Shown: positions 63,107-64,000 of the stretch, in pieces
How positions within the stretch are numbered: the first letter of the stretch is position 1
How the letters are laid out: each line of letters starts with the position of its first letter
Assembly: GCF_013822795.1 (NCBI RefSeq)
Contig: NZ_PNLB01000005.1
Span: 1-64,000, forward strand
Origin: Phenylobacterium sp.
GTDB taxonomy: Bacteria; Pseudomonadota; Alphaproteobacteria; Caulobacterales; Caulobacteraceae
Direction: 5' to 3'
DNA length: 64,000 bases
Made by a program: the position numbers and the translations under genes
Notes under the pieces: generated by a model
Told to the model about the DNA's origin: nothing
Databases searched by the model: none
What the model saw: the letters and a program-made list of their open reading frames with translations, nothing else

Positions 63107-64000
<894 letters not shown>

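Overview
The window is a GC-rich (roughly 70 % by eye) chromosomal segment of an alphaproteobacterium, most likely Caulobacteraceae (Caulobacter/Phenylobacterium type). This rests on the chvI-chvG-hprK-EIIA(Man)-ptsH cluster, flmA/flmB-type flagellin sugar genes, a DUF6481 protein, a short alphaproteobacterial HprK, a zf-CHCC protein like the complex I accessory subunit, and intergenic GC-rich palindromic repeats. Genes are densely packed, often with 1-4 nt stop/start overlaps. I see no rRNA, CRISPR array, prophage, transposase or integrase. One tRNA, tRNA-Arg(CCG), is present.

Layout. 1-4.1 kb: end of bioB, an ABC-2 exporter pair, and a DUF937/OmpA envelope protein. 4.1-7.6 kb (minus): PTS-type regulatory genes ptsH and EIIA, hprK, and the ChvG/ChvI two-component system. 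7.8-12.7 kb: a large unrecognised protein, asd, a small unknown, a thioesterase, and a 2-hydroxyacid dehydrogenase divergent from a MarR regulator. 12.8-15.5 kb: two tandem MarR-type genes (the second fused to GNAT) separated by a perfect 21-bp palindrome, then a sulfatase. 16.6-22.5 kb (minus): a leucine operon leuC-(membrane protein)-(VOC)-(secreted protein)-leuD-(ABM)-leuB, in which four extra genes are tightly coupled between the leu genes; a LysR gene is divergent. 22.7-29.2 kb: P-loop kinase, HAD phosphatase, thioesterase, GFA protein, polA. 29.4-34.4 kb: MHYT hybrid kinase, PEP-mutase-like enzyme, zf-CHCC protein, a lone ABC ATPase, tRNA-Arg, acetyltransferase. 34.5-42.7 kb: AraC/SDR divergent pair, a redoxin-fold/2OG-Fe(II) oxygenase fusion, a KdpD/KdpE-like pair without kdpFABC, DUF3445 and VanZ proteins, HAD, phhB, SDR.

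42.8-44.45 kb is the clearest accessory patch: a lower-GC Shedu-type (DUF4263) antiphage nuclease, followed by about 0.5 kb holding a long near-perfect palindrome and a possible 30-residue membrane microprotein. 44.5-47.2 kb: a FliL-like secreted protein divergent from flmA-flmB. 47.4-52.3 kb: rarD, a serine hydrolase with pdxY, and an HxlR-regulated operon. 52.6-60.1 kb: the conserved ffh-rpsP-rimM-trmD-rplS set, split between rimM and trmD by tesB, a TolB-N/TPR membrane protein and an epoxide-hydrolase-like gene. 60.3-64 kb: a glycine-zipper/SH3 envelope protein, an N-acyl-D-amino-acid deacylase-like enzyme and the start of recQ.

Nothing here can be called a new multigene system from sequence alone. 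The best leads are the Shedu patch with its adjoining palindrome and microprotein, the expanded leucine operon, and several well-formed operator-like repeats next to regulator genes. All functions are assigned by reading motifs; no database search was run.
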